From Thysanoteuthis rhombus (Eukaryota > Mollusca > Cephalopoda > Oegopsida > Thysanoteuthidae), in assembly GCA_963457665.1 (NCBI GenBank), contig OY735212.1, forward strand, positions 19,474,247 to 19,538,246: 64,000 nucleotides of DNA, in the 5' to 3' direction. The notes under the pieces were generated by a model. It did no database searches, was not told the origin of the DNA, and saw only the letters and a list, made by a program, of their open reading frames with translations. Shown here one piece after another: positions 36,776 to 48,579 of this stretch (position 1 is its first letter; every line of letters starts with the position of its first letter). Both the position numbers and the translations under genes were made by a program.

Positions 36776-36784
36776 CACACATAC
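36739..36784 (+). repeat. (TA)n microsatellite
   Basis: About 12 TA units followed by GTATATATATACACACA. Confidence 0.95.
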
Positions 36785-36977
36785 ATAACTGGCTCCATTT
36801 ATCACTTGATTTGGTATGCATACTCAATGGTTTCAGTTTAGTATTAGTCAAAAAGAGTTTTCTTTTGTTTGTTTTCTTCATTAGATCTCAAACTGTAAAG
36901 AAATTTTAAAGAGAATCCAAATATAAATTTATTTAACGCTTATTTTGAGGGAAGGAATCATTACAGAGCAGCATTAG

Positions 36978-37312
36978 AGGGGTAACTGGAGATTTGAGGG
37001 CCTGGGGTGGGGAAGGGCTTAACACCTTGATGGCTCCACCCTTTTTAAAATTTAGTGCAGTGGTTCCCAACCTGGGATCCGCAGACCCCTGAGGTACAAT
37101 AAAAGTATTAGTGGAGGTCCCTAGACAGACTTTTCAAAAAAGAGTGACGTAGCTATAAATTCAAGGGCCCAGTTGGGGAGGCTTATCTTCTTGCAGGACC
37201 CCTTACAACATTTACTGTTAATGTATAATGTTAGTAAAAAATGAAGTAGGTGAACTACTATCCGTAAAGCTTCAGGGTGGGTCTACTTTTAGGGGCTTAG
37301 AGGGAATGTTTT
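36978..37312 (+). mobile_element. Family-E hAT-type element, right end missing
   Basis: This is homologous along its length to 46780-47076, starting with the terminus AGAGGGGTAACTGGAGATTT. It carries a better preserved internal CAGTGGTTCCCAACCTGGG word at 37062 than the other copy. The right terminus is absent: the sequence breaks off near 37312 before the RTE 3' end. Confidence 0.65.
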
Positions 37313-37409
37313 AAAATCTCTATTGTTTTCCATTTTAGCATTTTAGTAGTTGTCAAACATGCTACAATTGTTATGGCCTGTGAGATTAGCAAGCTAACCA
37401 TTGCTCCCC

Positions 37410-37590
37410 CATGAGGTTTTCTCAACAGCTGGCAGAATACAAGTTGGAGAGAAAAACTAGACAAATTCAGAGAATATTGGCTCCACTGCACCCATTATTA
37501 AATCATTTAATAAATCCTTGGGTAGGTCTGTGTCCCACAACAGATGATAAAAGACTGATGATGATGATGATGATGAAAATCAAGAAAGAT
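37410..37590 (+). mobile_element. RTE-type LINE, extreme 3' end with (GAT)n tail
   Basis: The + strand carries a C-terminal relic, the conserved AAAAGACTGATGATG terminus at 37550 and a (GAT)n tail to about 37575. It shows the 3' end of the family in forward orientation. Its 5' side is fused to a family-E repeat that breaks off near 37312. Confidence 0.8.
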
Positions 37591-37816
37591 GCTGTCACAA
37601 AAGAAATCGATATTTGTTGAATTAAGCTCAGTCTGACTCAAGGCCAAAAATGTAAGCCCCCCCCCCCATGAGTTTTAAATTCACCACTGTAGTAATGGTC
37701 TGTAAGAATTGTTTGCTAACCATGGCTCTATGGTGATATACCCTATTTTTTTATGCATTAATCCACCTCTAGGTAGAATGAACCATTTACAAAAGGTTGT
37801 TATATTGTATATAACT

Positions 37817-38195
37817 AACCGTCAACCAAAACAGAGGTTTCTACAGTTTTTAAATGATTCTACATGTCATTTATGTAGGCTGTACCAAATTATTATGTCT
37901 AGAAGAAAACTGTGTTTTAGTTCCTCCACCCTAAAATAAAGTTTCAAGAGATATCAAATTTACAATGGGAGTTTATGCTAAATTGGTCCTTTAGTTTGTG
38001 TCTACCAGTGTTCACATTAAGGTTTCTTTCATAAATTTAGACTTTGCAGTGATCAAATGAAAGTCAAGAGAAGTAACTTATTCATTGATCACCTTTTTTT
38101 CCAATTTTTTGATTGATCACCCACAACACAGCATGCTGCCAAAAAACTTTGTCACGTGATAGTTTCTATCGCATGACTAACCAGACCTGTCATAA
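37817..38195 (+). repeat. Family A repeat
   Basis: Forward copy from AACCGTCAACCAAAAC to GACTAACCAGACCTGTC. It carries the GTTTATGCTAAATTGGTCC and GATTGATCACCC words. Confidence 0.75.
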
Positions 38196-39708
38196 TATTG
38201 ATGATTTGTTCAGTTTGGTATAAGATCACGAGTGTAGAGTGCCCAATCAAAGGACTAAACATACTTTAACAGTTGTAGTCTGAGAAACTCACTTGCTAAT
38301 TCCTCTTATATGAGATGACTTGGATAATTGCATAATGATGATGTCGGTAGAGTCAATACTTCAAAGAGGATAAAAAGGGAAGAGATAACAAGGACATTAG
38401 TCTAACAATATGTCCACAGCCATTACCACAATGCAATAAGTCTTTTACTTACATCACTCTTCTGTGGCAGACTGAGAGGATTCTCATTCAATAAATACAT
38501 AACAAACCGCACTGTATCAGGGGAACTAATGGGAAGTACCCGATTTAGTTTTATTCTCTAAGTTAGAGCATGGTGAAGGTTCTTTCCACCACGCACCAAA
38601 AATTGATTTCGAGCATATTGGGGACAGACCGACTGACAGACCTGCAGATCCTATTATAGATATGCCAGTAATGAGGATGCATCTTAAAAGTGAAGATTTT
38701 GAATGCACTGGCATAAACTAAAAGGTTCCAAACCTTCCTTTTGATGGATTGAAACTTCAGTTTCCAGGATGCTTTTATTGGAATCATTTAAATCCATTTA
38801 ATTGTTCATGAAAGTACAAAAAATCTAGATGGCTACCAGGCCTATAAACAACAAAGTACATGGAATAATAGCACACCTTACTTCTTTTTTTTTTTTTAAA
38901 GAGAATACTAATGAACCAGCAACCAAATAAAAATGCAGATATATTCAAATTAGCATTGGAGGAAATGTGAACTCTGAAGAGTTCAATATTTGTCTAGTAC
39001 CAGCGTCAGTAAACTACAGCCTGCATCTTTTCATCATCCAACCTACAGACTTTAATAAATATCTGATGTTGCATACTGGTTCCCCTTATATGTCTTTGGT
39101 TAATGAACAATAAAATTCTGGAAAATTGAGCAAAAGACTCATTTTTGCAAATGCCTCAGACGAATCAATGTTTTATTGCAAAGTATTTTTTTAACAATGT
39201 ATTCCTGCTTTTCTATTAGTTCAGACCAAATTTGAACCACAATTAAACAATATTTTGTCCCTAAAGGAGAATTTTGTAGTTATCATCGATTGATAGTACG
39301 TCTATTCCCTATGTCGGAAAAAAACAAAACCAGAAAACATTAAGATGATTTTTTTTAAAAAAACAATATTGTATGATCATTATTTCATTCTTTATTCACT
39401 TTGTTCTGGAAGACATAAAACCATTTCTAATCCATCCAACTTCCAAAATAGTTTGTCGACCCTGGTTTAGTGTATTGTCTGAATCATTCATTTCCTTCAA
39501 TATTTGTGAAGTTGTCAATTCTCGTCCATTTTATTGACTTTACTGATATGAAAGGTGCTCTACCTCCTCTACCAACAAAGTTGTTTACTGCCTGATTCTT
39601 GTTTGGCAAATAGAACAGACAGAACCTATTGTTTATACAAGTACTTATGATTTACTTCGGACCTCGACTGCTTCAGTGTTCTGGCAAAAAATCTGAAACA
39701 TCTCAATT

Positions 39709-39870
39709 AACCCTTTGGCATTTTTGTTCAGTTTTGGTTTACATAACAAAAAAACATCTCCTGGTAAATCTGATTCTACAACACTGTTTACTCCTGTAAA
39801 CAAATAAAAATTACTCCAACGCTCCAGTTACACAGTGATATTTACAGAACTAAATTAGTTGAAAACCAAA
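39709..39870. mobile_element. piggyBac-like MITE, one end only
   Basis: TTAACCCTTTGGCA at 39709 resembles the terminus at 10292. About 120 bp inward, GTTACACAGTGATATTTA resembles interior sequence of the complete element. The second terminus is missing. Confidence 0.4.
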
Positions 39871-40726
39871 TTAGCAGAAGTCCCTGAAATGGTCCAAAAC
39901 ACAAGCAAACAAAGCTGTTGCTTAGGGTCCCCCTTGGCCACCAGAGGGCCCCCAAATCAAATTCTGCTTAGGGCTCTGTTATGGTGGTGGGGAAACCTAA
40001 ATTAAATTCTACTTAGGGCCCTATAAAGTTTTGGTCAGGCTCTGGGAAACCCTTGAATAAAAGACATCCAGCTTCTTCTTCAATTTTGCCTAGGTTTACA
40101 GTCTACACTGAATCACAAAACTTCATCTACGTATAAAATTTATTCAAAGCAAATTTGTTCATATGTATCTACCAATTGATCATCATGTGCAGAACATTCA
40201 ACTAAGCATGGTGACTTGACATTACTAATTCTGCCTCTACTGGCACTGTCTCATTACCAGATATCTTGACCAACATCTCTTTACTGGCATGCCAATATTA
40301 TTGATTAAAAGGATAACAGTCAGGTCAAGAATTTTTTCATGTCGCTAGTATCATCTAACCTATGAGCACTTGTCTCATTTCTTGGTGAGGAAATGTGCAC
40401 AGCTATTTAACCCCCCACCCTCTTGCCCTAAATATATGATCAAGGACCCACTCTAATAATCTTCGAGCTCATGGGACCAGATAAGCTGAGAATAACTGAC
40501 ACCATGTAATCTATCACAACCTCTTCACTGTTTCTTGGAGAAAGCTAAAACACCCCCAAGTAATTTCCCTCCCAATGGAGGTGCTGAGAAAGACTGAAAT
40601 TGAAATGCAGATTCTTCAAGATCATGAGAACAATCCACTAGTCCTCAAAAGTTGATTATCTTTGTACCTAGCTCTAATATCCATAGATTCTTTGATAAAA
40701 GGATAGAACTCAACTTCATGAATTAT

Positions 40727-41100
40727 ATAGGGGCGGATACAGGATTTTAAGCAAGGCGAGTAGGTCCAATTTTTCTTCTCTTTCATCTTCAGCCTTTTTT
40801 TCGTCCATAGTTGGACATAAACTTTGCCCAGGATTTGCCAGAACTCTCTATCATGGGCGTCATGGAACCAATACCTACTGAACTTGTGTAATTCATCTCA
40901 CTATCTTGTATTCTGCCAGCCTCAGTCTCCCCTGTGATCTCTTGGAATCCATGTCTAATGAATTCTTTTATTTTGAGGTTAACTAATGATTACTTGGGAT
41001 TATTTTGTTTTTCTGTCTATAAAGTCTCTTCATCTGGATATAGTTTTTTGAATTTTGTAATTGTACTTAGCTCCACCTCCCTGGATCTGCTCATGATTAC
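40727..41100 (+). repeat. Family D repeat split by an RTE fragment
   Basis: The left part starts AGGGGCGGATACAGGATTTT. The right part after the RTE insertion has GATTACTTGGGATTATTTTG and ends near CTCCCTGGATCTGCTC, an approximate inverse of the start. Confidence 0.6.
40784..40955 (-). mobile_element. RTE-type LINE fragment inserted in a family-D repeat
   Basis: This is a minus-strand 3'-terminal RTE fragment of about 170 bp. The family-D sequence on its left (from 40727) resumes on its right (from about 40970), which places the LINE insertion later than the family-D element. Confidence 0.8.
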
Positions 41101-41392
41101 CGCTTTGATTTTTGCCGGGGAAACAAACTTAAAAAGTATTTTTCTAGATTTAATGGTATTACTGCCGTACGCAGTTTACCATTGAGTTTCTACTCTAGTA
41201 TATGATCTAAAGTTGGCGTATAAAAAGTTTTACTCCAGGGTACCAACTTGTTAAGAAATGCTAGGTATGTAATGTTGAGATTGCAGAATGTAGAAAATTG
41301 TATTTGAAGGTCTGTTTCACTGGGGAATATAAAGACAAGTTTTAACGATTAATTTTTTTACAAAAAGAGTGCATGCTGGTGGGGTAGTATGT

Positions 41393-41419
41393 TGTGTGTG
41401 TGTGTGTGTGTGTGTGTGA
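41393..41419 (+). repeat. (TG)n microsatellite
   Basis: About 13 TG units, 240 bp upstream of the LDLa exon. Confidence 0.95.
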
Positions 41420-41657
41420 GGATAAGCAGAACTGCGTGTTCATTTCCTTACGAGGTAGGAAGGTTTAGATTGGTAGAGCGTGCATAATACATGATCGGTA
41501 GACTGCATATTACAGTAGCACTGATTTTACGACTTGTCCTTTTTTTTTAAATGTCACTCTAACATTATACGGGGTTAATTGTTATCGGTTTAACCAAAAG
41601 TACTTTGACAGAAAAGACATAATTTGCTGTAACATTTGTTTACTTATTTACTTATAG

Positions 41658-41780
41658 GCAAATGTGATGGTTTCAAGTGTGCCCATACCGGATACTGTAT
41701 TGCACCCCAGCTGAAGTGCAACCAATTACCTAACTGTGGCCAACAAGATAATTCAGACGAAAGCACAGAAGTGGCTCAGT
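41658..41780 (+). CDS. Internal exon: LDL-receptor class A domain
   Basis: This 123-nt exon has the acceptor cttacttatag and the donor GTAAGT, phase 1 in and out, and 40 full codons. Five cysteines are visible at the LDLa spacing (C-x4-C-x5-C-x6-C-x5-C), and the exon ends with a T after Ala-Gln. The sixth cysteine (TGY) is therefore expected to be completed by the next exon. The aromatic FKC, the C-I after the third cysteine, the Cys-Asn before the fifth cysteine and the acidic Asp-Asn-Ser-Asp-Glu calcium cluster are all present, so the domain should fold and bind calcium. Spacing from the DNSDE cluster to the sixth cysteine is slightly long. LDLa modules bind ligands or co-receptors outside the cell. 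A CUB followed at once by a single LDLa suggests a Neto, LEV-10, MIG-13, CULD or LRP12-type protein. Without the flanking exons the choice stays open. Confidence 0.92.
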
Positions 41781-43049
41781 GTAAGTATTATTCTGGATTG
41801 TTTTTATCTACATCACCATCAGTTTGCCAATAAGCTGAGCAGCTGCCACCTGGGCAGAGAATATTCTCTCTGCAACCTCTCTACTTACCTTTCAAACCAC
41901 CCACCCACCTTCCAATTTATGTACCTCATTCACCTATATGCACCTGCTCCTGACATACCAAAAAAAAAAAAAAAAAAAAGGCTTCTCTTTTTTTCATCTT
42001 TTTTTTTTTTCAATTTTCTTTAATATATCATGAGTGTTGGTTTGAATGTGATAGAAAATTAATCGACCCAAAAGTTTCCTTTCATCCACACATAGAAAAA
42101 AAACAAACAAAATCACTCAACATTGCCAGGTTGAAAAAAAAAAAAAAAAATCTCCCAAGATTATTATTTCAGGCCTGACAATCAGGGAGTACATAGTGGC
42201 ATGGTGTATACCTACTTCTCAATTTCCAAGTTTTTGTACATCTCAAAACAACCGTGAAATTGGCCATATTTTTAAAAATCACCCCTTTGTACCTGAAGCT
42301 CAGTGGCACAGGCTCACTATGCACATTCCTGATGGACCACTCTGTAATCCCTCAACATAAATCCTAGATACAGCCTTACCGTACACCTAGTTCCCAAAAC
42401 CCATTTCCATCAATGGTGATAATCAGAGATGTAGCCCCAAAAATGGTGTGCCCAACCAACCAGCCAGCCAAGTGAGCTACAGATTCTTCCCTTCAGAGTG
42501 TGTGTGTCTAAATGTCTATCAATGTGTATCTTCAGGTGATCCTAATAACGTTTTGGGGGGCTACAACTTTGAAAAATGCATGAGTACACCACTAAGCACA
42601 ATCTAAAAACAATTCTGGTTTTCCTTAAAAAGTGCTTTTTTTAGGTGTCTATGGTCATTTAGGACCAACAATGCCCAAATCTTGTACTGGTATTTTGAAA
42701 AAAATTTCTGATAAAAGGTCTATTTCTTTATATAATCAGTTCTGGTACATGCGCAGGCTATGGTGATTCATTCATGTTAGGTACTTATACTCAAGTGCTG
42801 TTTAAATGAGACATAGACCTGGTTTGGAACAGTCATTTGAGTAATGGATATACATATTTCATATAATGATTTGAACAGGCCACACCTGATGGGATATGGA
42901 CCTAAAGACTACAAAAAGCAACAAAACATTTGGTGGATTTAACCCACAGACAGACGAAACCACTTCGGGTTGTCAGTCATCACATTCATCTTCATTGGAT
43001 AATTTTTGTCCTTCCAGTGACTTTCAATATAATAAAAAAAATTGTAAAT

Positions 43050-43500
43050 CACAGGTCTGGTTAGCCACTCAATAATAACAGTTATGTGACCAATGTCTCT
43101 TGGCTGCATACTGTGTTTGGGATGATCAATTTAAAATAATTAGAAAAAGAAATGATCATCTAATTAGTCACTTCTCTCACCTTTTATTGGACAGTGATAA
43201 CTAAAAAGTCTCGATTCAAAAATGAAAAATAAAAATTAAACAAAAAAAAGATTGAGACTGCCGGACGTAGAGTAAGGTACCAATTTAATATAAACTTACT
43301 GTTAATTGACACTGCGTCTCCCAACTAAAAACTTATTCAAGGGATGAATTTTCAAAAAACAAAAAAAGGTGATTTTTCTGGACATAATGAGTAAATGTTT
43401 GAATTATCAGCCATCCAGCTCCATTGGTACAGCTTGTGCAGAACCATTTAAAAACTGGAGAAATCTATGTTCAGGTTGGTGGTTGACAGTTTCTCAAAGA
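43050..43500 (-). repeat. Family A repeat
   Basis: Inverted copy from ACAGGTCTGGTTAGCCACTC to GGTGGTTGACAGTTTCTC, near full length. Confidence 0.75.
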
Positions 43501-43984
43501 AGTGAGAAACTTTGGAAAAAAAGCAAGTAGTTATTAGCAATAGGAGACTTTTTTTTCTATCCTGTTTGGTCTTATTTCAATGAGGAAAGAACCAAATATC
43601 TTCAACATGTTTGTTTGGTCATTTATAATAATTTTTGATACCATTCATCTTATTTTAGTAATTGTTGCTTTTTATCACAACTGAATCCAGACAAGGTTCT
43701 CTTCACTTACTCATTGCGAAAGAGAATCCAGCCCAAGTTTAGTTGCCATGAAAAGCAACAATAATTAAGATGAAGATAAATTGTAGTGAAAATAAATTAT
43801 AACAATTTTCTTTACATAATCTAATAAAATAGATAAAAATGTGTTTGTTTGGATTTAAACAATTTGATTTTGTTCCACAGTATCAAAACTAACATTGGTT
43901 ACAAAACTTTTGATTTAAAAGGAATTATACTTTAGAAAGAGAAGCATAGAAGGAAAAAAAAATATACTGTGATTCTATTAATAC

Positions 43985-44290
43985 TGAAAAGTATCCACCT
44001 CTTTGATATTACTGAAAGAATAGCCTACCTATGACAAGGGCACCTTAGTTCCTTTCAAAGTACTCTCCCTAAAACCTCTCACACTTATTGCAGCAATAGT
44101 TGGAAAATAGAATAGAGTTTTGGGCACTGGGCAAAGGCATGAATCCACTTTTTCCCCTCAACAATGGATAAATAGCAGGACATTTGGAACCCTTTGGCCC
44201 GGTAAGGCAGTCCAGCTTCAGCCTGGGTGAAGGATGAGAGAGGGACATGGAGCTCGCCACCCCACCTTGTAAAAACTTGCTATAAAAACT
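43985..44290 (-). mobile_element. Tc1/mariner-like transposase C-terminal relic
   Basis: The minus strand reads Leu-Lys-Leu-Asp-Cys-Leu-Thr. Further on, near 44100-44030, it reads Asn-Lys-Cys-Glu-Arg-Phe, a stop, and Gly-Glu-Tyr-Phe-Glu-Arg. The Lys-Cys ... Gly-Glu-Tyr-Phe ending is typical of mariner-like transposases and matches the relic in 44733-45158. No termini were identified. Confidence 0.6.
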
Positions 44291-44732
44291 GCAGCAGTAT
44301 CATCCAAGGCAAGGGTTCTATCCACTGGTAAAATGTGATAGTGTCCCAAGGCTCCAATACAGAAATAAACAAAACAAAAAAACTGTTTGATTCATTTAGG
44401 CCAGTCGAGTACATATGTGTACTTGAATTCCATGACACATATGAATGAGATGTCTGAACATCGTGCCCATATTGAATACATAATGAGATCATGTGACCAT
44501 AATATTTGTATACTTTTACCATAACTGAAATCCATATCTCATTGCTTTCAAAATGATAATCCTTAAAAAAAATAAAAAAGATAATAGGCCTGAATGAGTC
44601 AAGTCGTTCAAGTTTATGTATTTTCATGTTTACATACAAGTATTGTTGGATACCATTTCCTCTACTCATCATAATAATAATCATTATTACTTCTTACAAA
44701 TTTTGAAAGATGCCTGCTAGTAAATACACGTA

Positions 44733-45158
44733 CAAGGAATGTCTGAAAAGAATCCAGCTATCTTCCATTAACAAAAAAAAAAAAAAAATGACATTTTAGT
44801 TCCTTTCTAAGAACTCCCCTTGGGACTTCACACACTTATCCTGGTTTTCTTCCCACATTTCAAAACAGTGTGCAAAGTCCTCTTTAAGGATGGCCATCAG
44901 TTGTATTGTAGCATTTTAAATCTCCTTGACAGTTTAAAGACTCTTTGAGAAAAGCCAGAAATGCAGGGAGATAGATCTGGATGATACCATAGACATGAAG
45001 AATGACTCACTTGGTCATTGTGAATACAACGGTCACACAGTACACAAGCTTACTCACTACCAAATGAGTGACCATGATAGAGGTCCTTTTTGAACGATTT
45101 CTACCCAACTAGTTCTCAAGATATCAAAATTGGCTGCATTCTTCCTGGACAGACCTTG
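44733..45158. mobile_element. Tc1/mariner-type element, 426 bp, TA-bounded, with transposase relic
   Basis: Inverted termini of about 28 bp (CAAGG at both ends, about 70% identical) sit inside TA dinucleotides at 44731-44732 and 45159-45160, the target duplication expected of this superfamily. On the minus strand at 44801-44912 an open stretch encodes Leu-Lys-Glu-Asp-Phe-Ala-His-Cys-Phe-Glu-Met-Trp and then Lys-Cys-Val and Gly-Glu-Phe. This agrees with the C-terminal end of mariner-like transposases. The rest of the protein is lost, so it is non-autonomous or internally deleted. Confidence 0.82.
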
Positions 45159-46779
45159 TATAAGTAGTACTCACAACGACTGGTCCCTACATCAAATTAG
45201 CCAATACTAAACTTGAACATAAATAATGCAGATGGATAAATCTTGATGGCAACAGCAAGAACTGATATATTCAAGAACAGAAAAATATTTAACTGTCAGA
45301 TATTACTGAAAAATCTGACCTCACATCAGGGAATTTTCTTATTTTAACCATTTTTATCCTATTTAATTCTCCGCTTGAATTTTGAAAGTCCTTCTGTCTC
45401 AGACACATGCCAGGTGCTCTTTAGCTCTGGGCGGCTGCACCTTTGGCTGGCCTTTGATGTAACAATTGCAGTTTCACCCATGCCACAATATAGGTTATAA
45501 TCACAGCAAGGTTAAAAGAATAAGAAAATATGCATCGAACTGACTTGAATTTTCCTACAAAACCTACATAATTGATAATTGCTTGAATGCAGAAACAGAA
45601 AATCAGATATAATAATACCATAACTTATTGATTCACTATTTTCAAGAATTGTTTCTTGTGGTGGAGATGAAATTATTCACTTACAAATTGTTTCTCTTAT
45701 CTCCTTCATGCAGATACAATATATTTCATCAAAAATTCATAACGAGAATTTAATTCAGTTTCATGTTAGAAAATTCACGGTGGGAGGAAGCTCAGAATTA
45801 TATTATATATATATCTTTTCTCATTTTTTATGCATGTAAACAAATGACAAGAAAAATATGTAGATAGATTTATATATAGTGATTAAAAAGACAAGTGTAT
45901 GTGCAGTGTATATTGTGGTAGTGGAAGGGGGAAAAACAGCTTTGAACTACCTTATAGAATTCTTCTTGGAGGCCCTGATTCAGAGTTTAAACAAGAATCA
46001 AATTTCCTTTGCTTGGAAAAGATGTCCATGAATCCATACTAGTTACATTACTTATGTTAGTTTATAAACATAGATCAGAGTTATCACCTCTGAGATCAGC
46101 CAGAGATGGACATGTGGATGTAAATTCATTGAAATCTATAATGATCCTTACAGACAAGACAGGGATACAAATAAATTGACTTTACTTCAGAATCGTGTAA
46201 TAAAGTATCTTTTACTAAAAAAGAAAAGAAAAAAAACTTGCTTTACCTTAAGATTTTGAAAACTGAACCACTTTTACTCAAACACGCTACACATCTAACA
46301 TCTCCCTTAAGATATTAAAAATTTCACTTTGCTTTCAGTATGAATTAAAGAATTCCTGTAAAAGGAATGATATTTTGAAATAAGAACCATAAGTTCAAAG
46401 ATTTGCCCACCATCCATGGTAGTAGAAGAAGGAAGAGGAAAAGCAAGTAGTCTTTCCCTGAGTCAATTGATTGTCATACTCGTGATATATTGTGATACGG
46501 AAATATTCTCTCTGTATCATTTCCAATAAAAATCTTGAATAGTGTTTTTTGGCTTTTATACAGACCGTGGATACTCAGTTATAACATCATGAGCAACTGG
46601 TAAAAAATTTGATCAGAATAGATGTTACACATTTTTATGAGGTCAGGCCTTGAAATGACATCACACCACTTCCTTCCTATTTCTGTTGTTTAACATGACT
46701 TGGACTGACCGAAGAGCATCTCATTGAGATGTGTGGATATATCTGAGAAAAAAAAAAAATTCATATCTTGATATACAAT

Positions 46780-47076
46780 TAGGGGCATAGGTGGAGATTC
46801 AGGAGGCCAGTGGGCTTAGCATCTTGAAACCTCACCCCCAACAATTAGTGCAGTGATTCAGGACCTGACAGTCCAAGGGCAGACCTTTCAAAAGCCTAGT
46901 AGCTGATATAAAACAAAAATTATTAAGGGAAATGAGGTAGGTAGATATGTTATTGTATAATGTTAGTTGGAAAGCAATAGGTGAACAGCTATTTATAAAG
47001 CTTTTGGTTGGGTCCCTTCCACTGGGGGTCCTGGGGAGCAATTTAAAATAACTCCCCTCCCTCAGCTACACCTCTG
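46780..47076 (+). mobile_element. hAT-type non-autonomous element (family E) with perfect 8-bp target duplication
   Basis: The element is 297 bp. TATACAAT stands immediately outside both ends (46772-46779 and 47077-47084). The termini TAGGGGCATAG and, inverted, CAGAGGTGTAG form an 11-bp imperfect inverted repeat. An 8-bp duplication and such termini fit the hAT superfamily. There is no transposase. The interior is homologous to 36978-37312. Confidence 0.85.
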
Positions 47077-47229
47077 TATACAATGATTTCTTTCAGGCTA
47101 GCATCTTCATTCCTTTAGATCATTATTTGGTAAGTAAATTCCAATTTCATTCGATGATCATTCAAGATTACTGATCAAGTATCGTCATTGTTTACCCGCA
47201 AAAGAATCTTGAATTTTCCCCAATCATTT

Positions 47230-47420
47230 TTAACTTCTAAAGTCATGAACTGCTAGATACCGTTTCTAATTGACTGTGGAACTCTTCTGTGCCAATTATA
47301 TAGTTTGTTCAATTAATTGAGACAGATCAAAAAATAAATTCACCCGAAGCTGGAAGGGAGGTAGCTTTGATCATCAGTTATTCTCCTTAATACCTACATT
47401 TTAGATTTCTTGTCTGAATT
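47230..47420. repeat. Family C repeat
   Basis: It carries AGTCATGAACTGCT, AATTGACTGTGGAACTCTT and GCTGGAAGGGAGG in the same order as the copy at 33240. Confidence 0.6.
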
Positions 47421-48579
47421 AAAAAGTTACTAATATATCATATAATCTAATATTCTATAACCTTATCCACGTTTTTGTTTCTCCTCACTTTGAAATATCA
47501 TCACATCCTAATACAAAGAAAGTTTTCTTAAAGCTTGTGTTCAAAGATATTTTTAGATTCACATTTACCTGAGATAATGAATTTTTCTTGTACTTTTTTC
47601 TATTTGGGGTTAGCTCGTGGCAACTGAGAATAAAAATTCTCTCATTTGCCCCTACTTGGATGAATGACATTCTCCTGAATTGGTTTCCATGGAACACTTT
47701 TCTTTTTTTCCTTTTTTTTTTTTTGTTTCTTTCTTTGGGTTCTTTATTGGAAGCACTGGTACCATGTTCATCACCAAGCCCAGCAGGTAAATTATTCAAA
47801 AAAAAAAAAAAAAAAAATCATTTCTTTTTTGAAGAAACTAAGACTTTGCACCTGAATTGTAAAATGCTTGGTTCATCAAGTGAGTGCAAATTGAAGATTC
47901 TTTTCAGAATGAGGCTATTTCTGAAAAGGAATTTTAAAAATTCTTGTTGGGCAAATTCATCAAAATTTTTTTTTCATTATCTTTAAAGTACTTAATGCGA
48001 TTTTTTGTTCAAACTTTCATTTTTATTTATAGCATATATTCAGTTCCAAACTGCATAATAACCATTATCAGCTTCTAGATTGGTTGTATCAACCCTTTCA
48101 AGACTAAGCAATTAAAGCTGCTTAATTCCTTATTTTTGAAGAACTGAAATTATGATAGGATACATTTATCCCATTAGACACTTATCATTGTTTTGGTTTT
48201 ATTACTATTCTGGACATAATATTAAATTTTTTGTATAGGACAGCCAGAAAATATTATGGAATGTATCAACGAAATAATAATTTTTATATAAACTAGCAAA
48301 TTTTGGCAAAGTATATATATGTATATATTTAAGGGTAATAGGTTATATAACAAAAAAGACTATTGGGGGAATATATAAATCTTACATAAAAATTGGATGA
48401 GAAATACAGAATTAGCAGATCACTCCACCATCACATCTTTTCTGTTTAGTCATGTAATACAAAGTATCTTCTGTGTATGTCCCATATTATGATGATATTA
48501 TCATCAGGTTGTAATATCCAAGTAAATCACATTTATTCTATTTTCCATAACATATACATCCCAGCAGTTTTCTAAAAGA

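Larger units (their letters stand above)
35137..41657 (+). other. Intron of the CUB/LDLa gene, about 6.5 kb
   Basis: GTTAGT and cttacttatag bound this intron and the phases agree (G|GC gives Gly). It starts with a degenerate 5S rRNA copy (35422-35540). It also holds a hAT-like right terminus near 36000-36025, a TA microsatellite, a family-E copy, an RTE 3' end, a family-A copy, a piggyBac-like terminus near 39709, and a family-D copy split by an RTE fragment. 38200-39700 and 41180-41390 show nothing recognisable. The acceptor's pyrimidine tract is weak compared with the other two. Confidence 0.85.

Noticed and set aside
37555-37575. (GAT)n run as an independent microsatellite
   Set aside because: It is the 3' tail of an RTE copy, directly after the conserved terminus.
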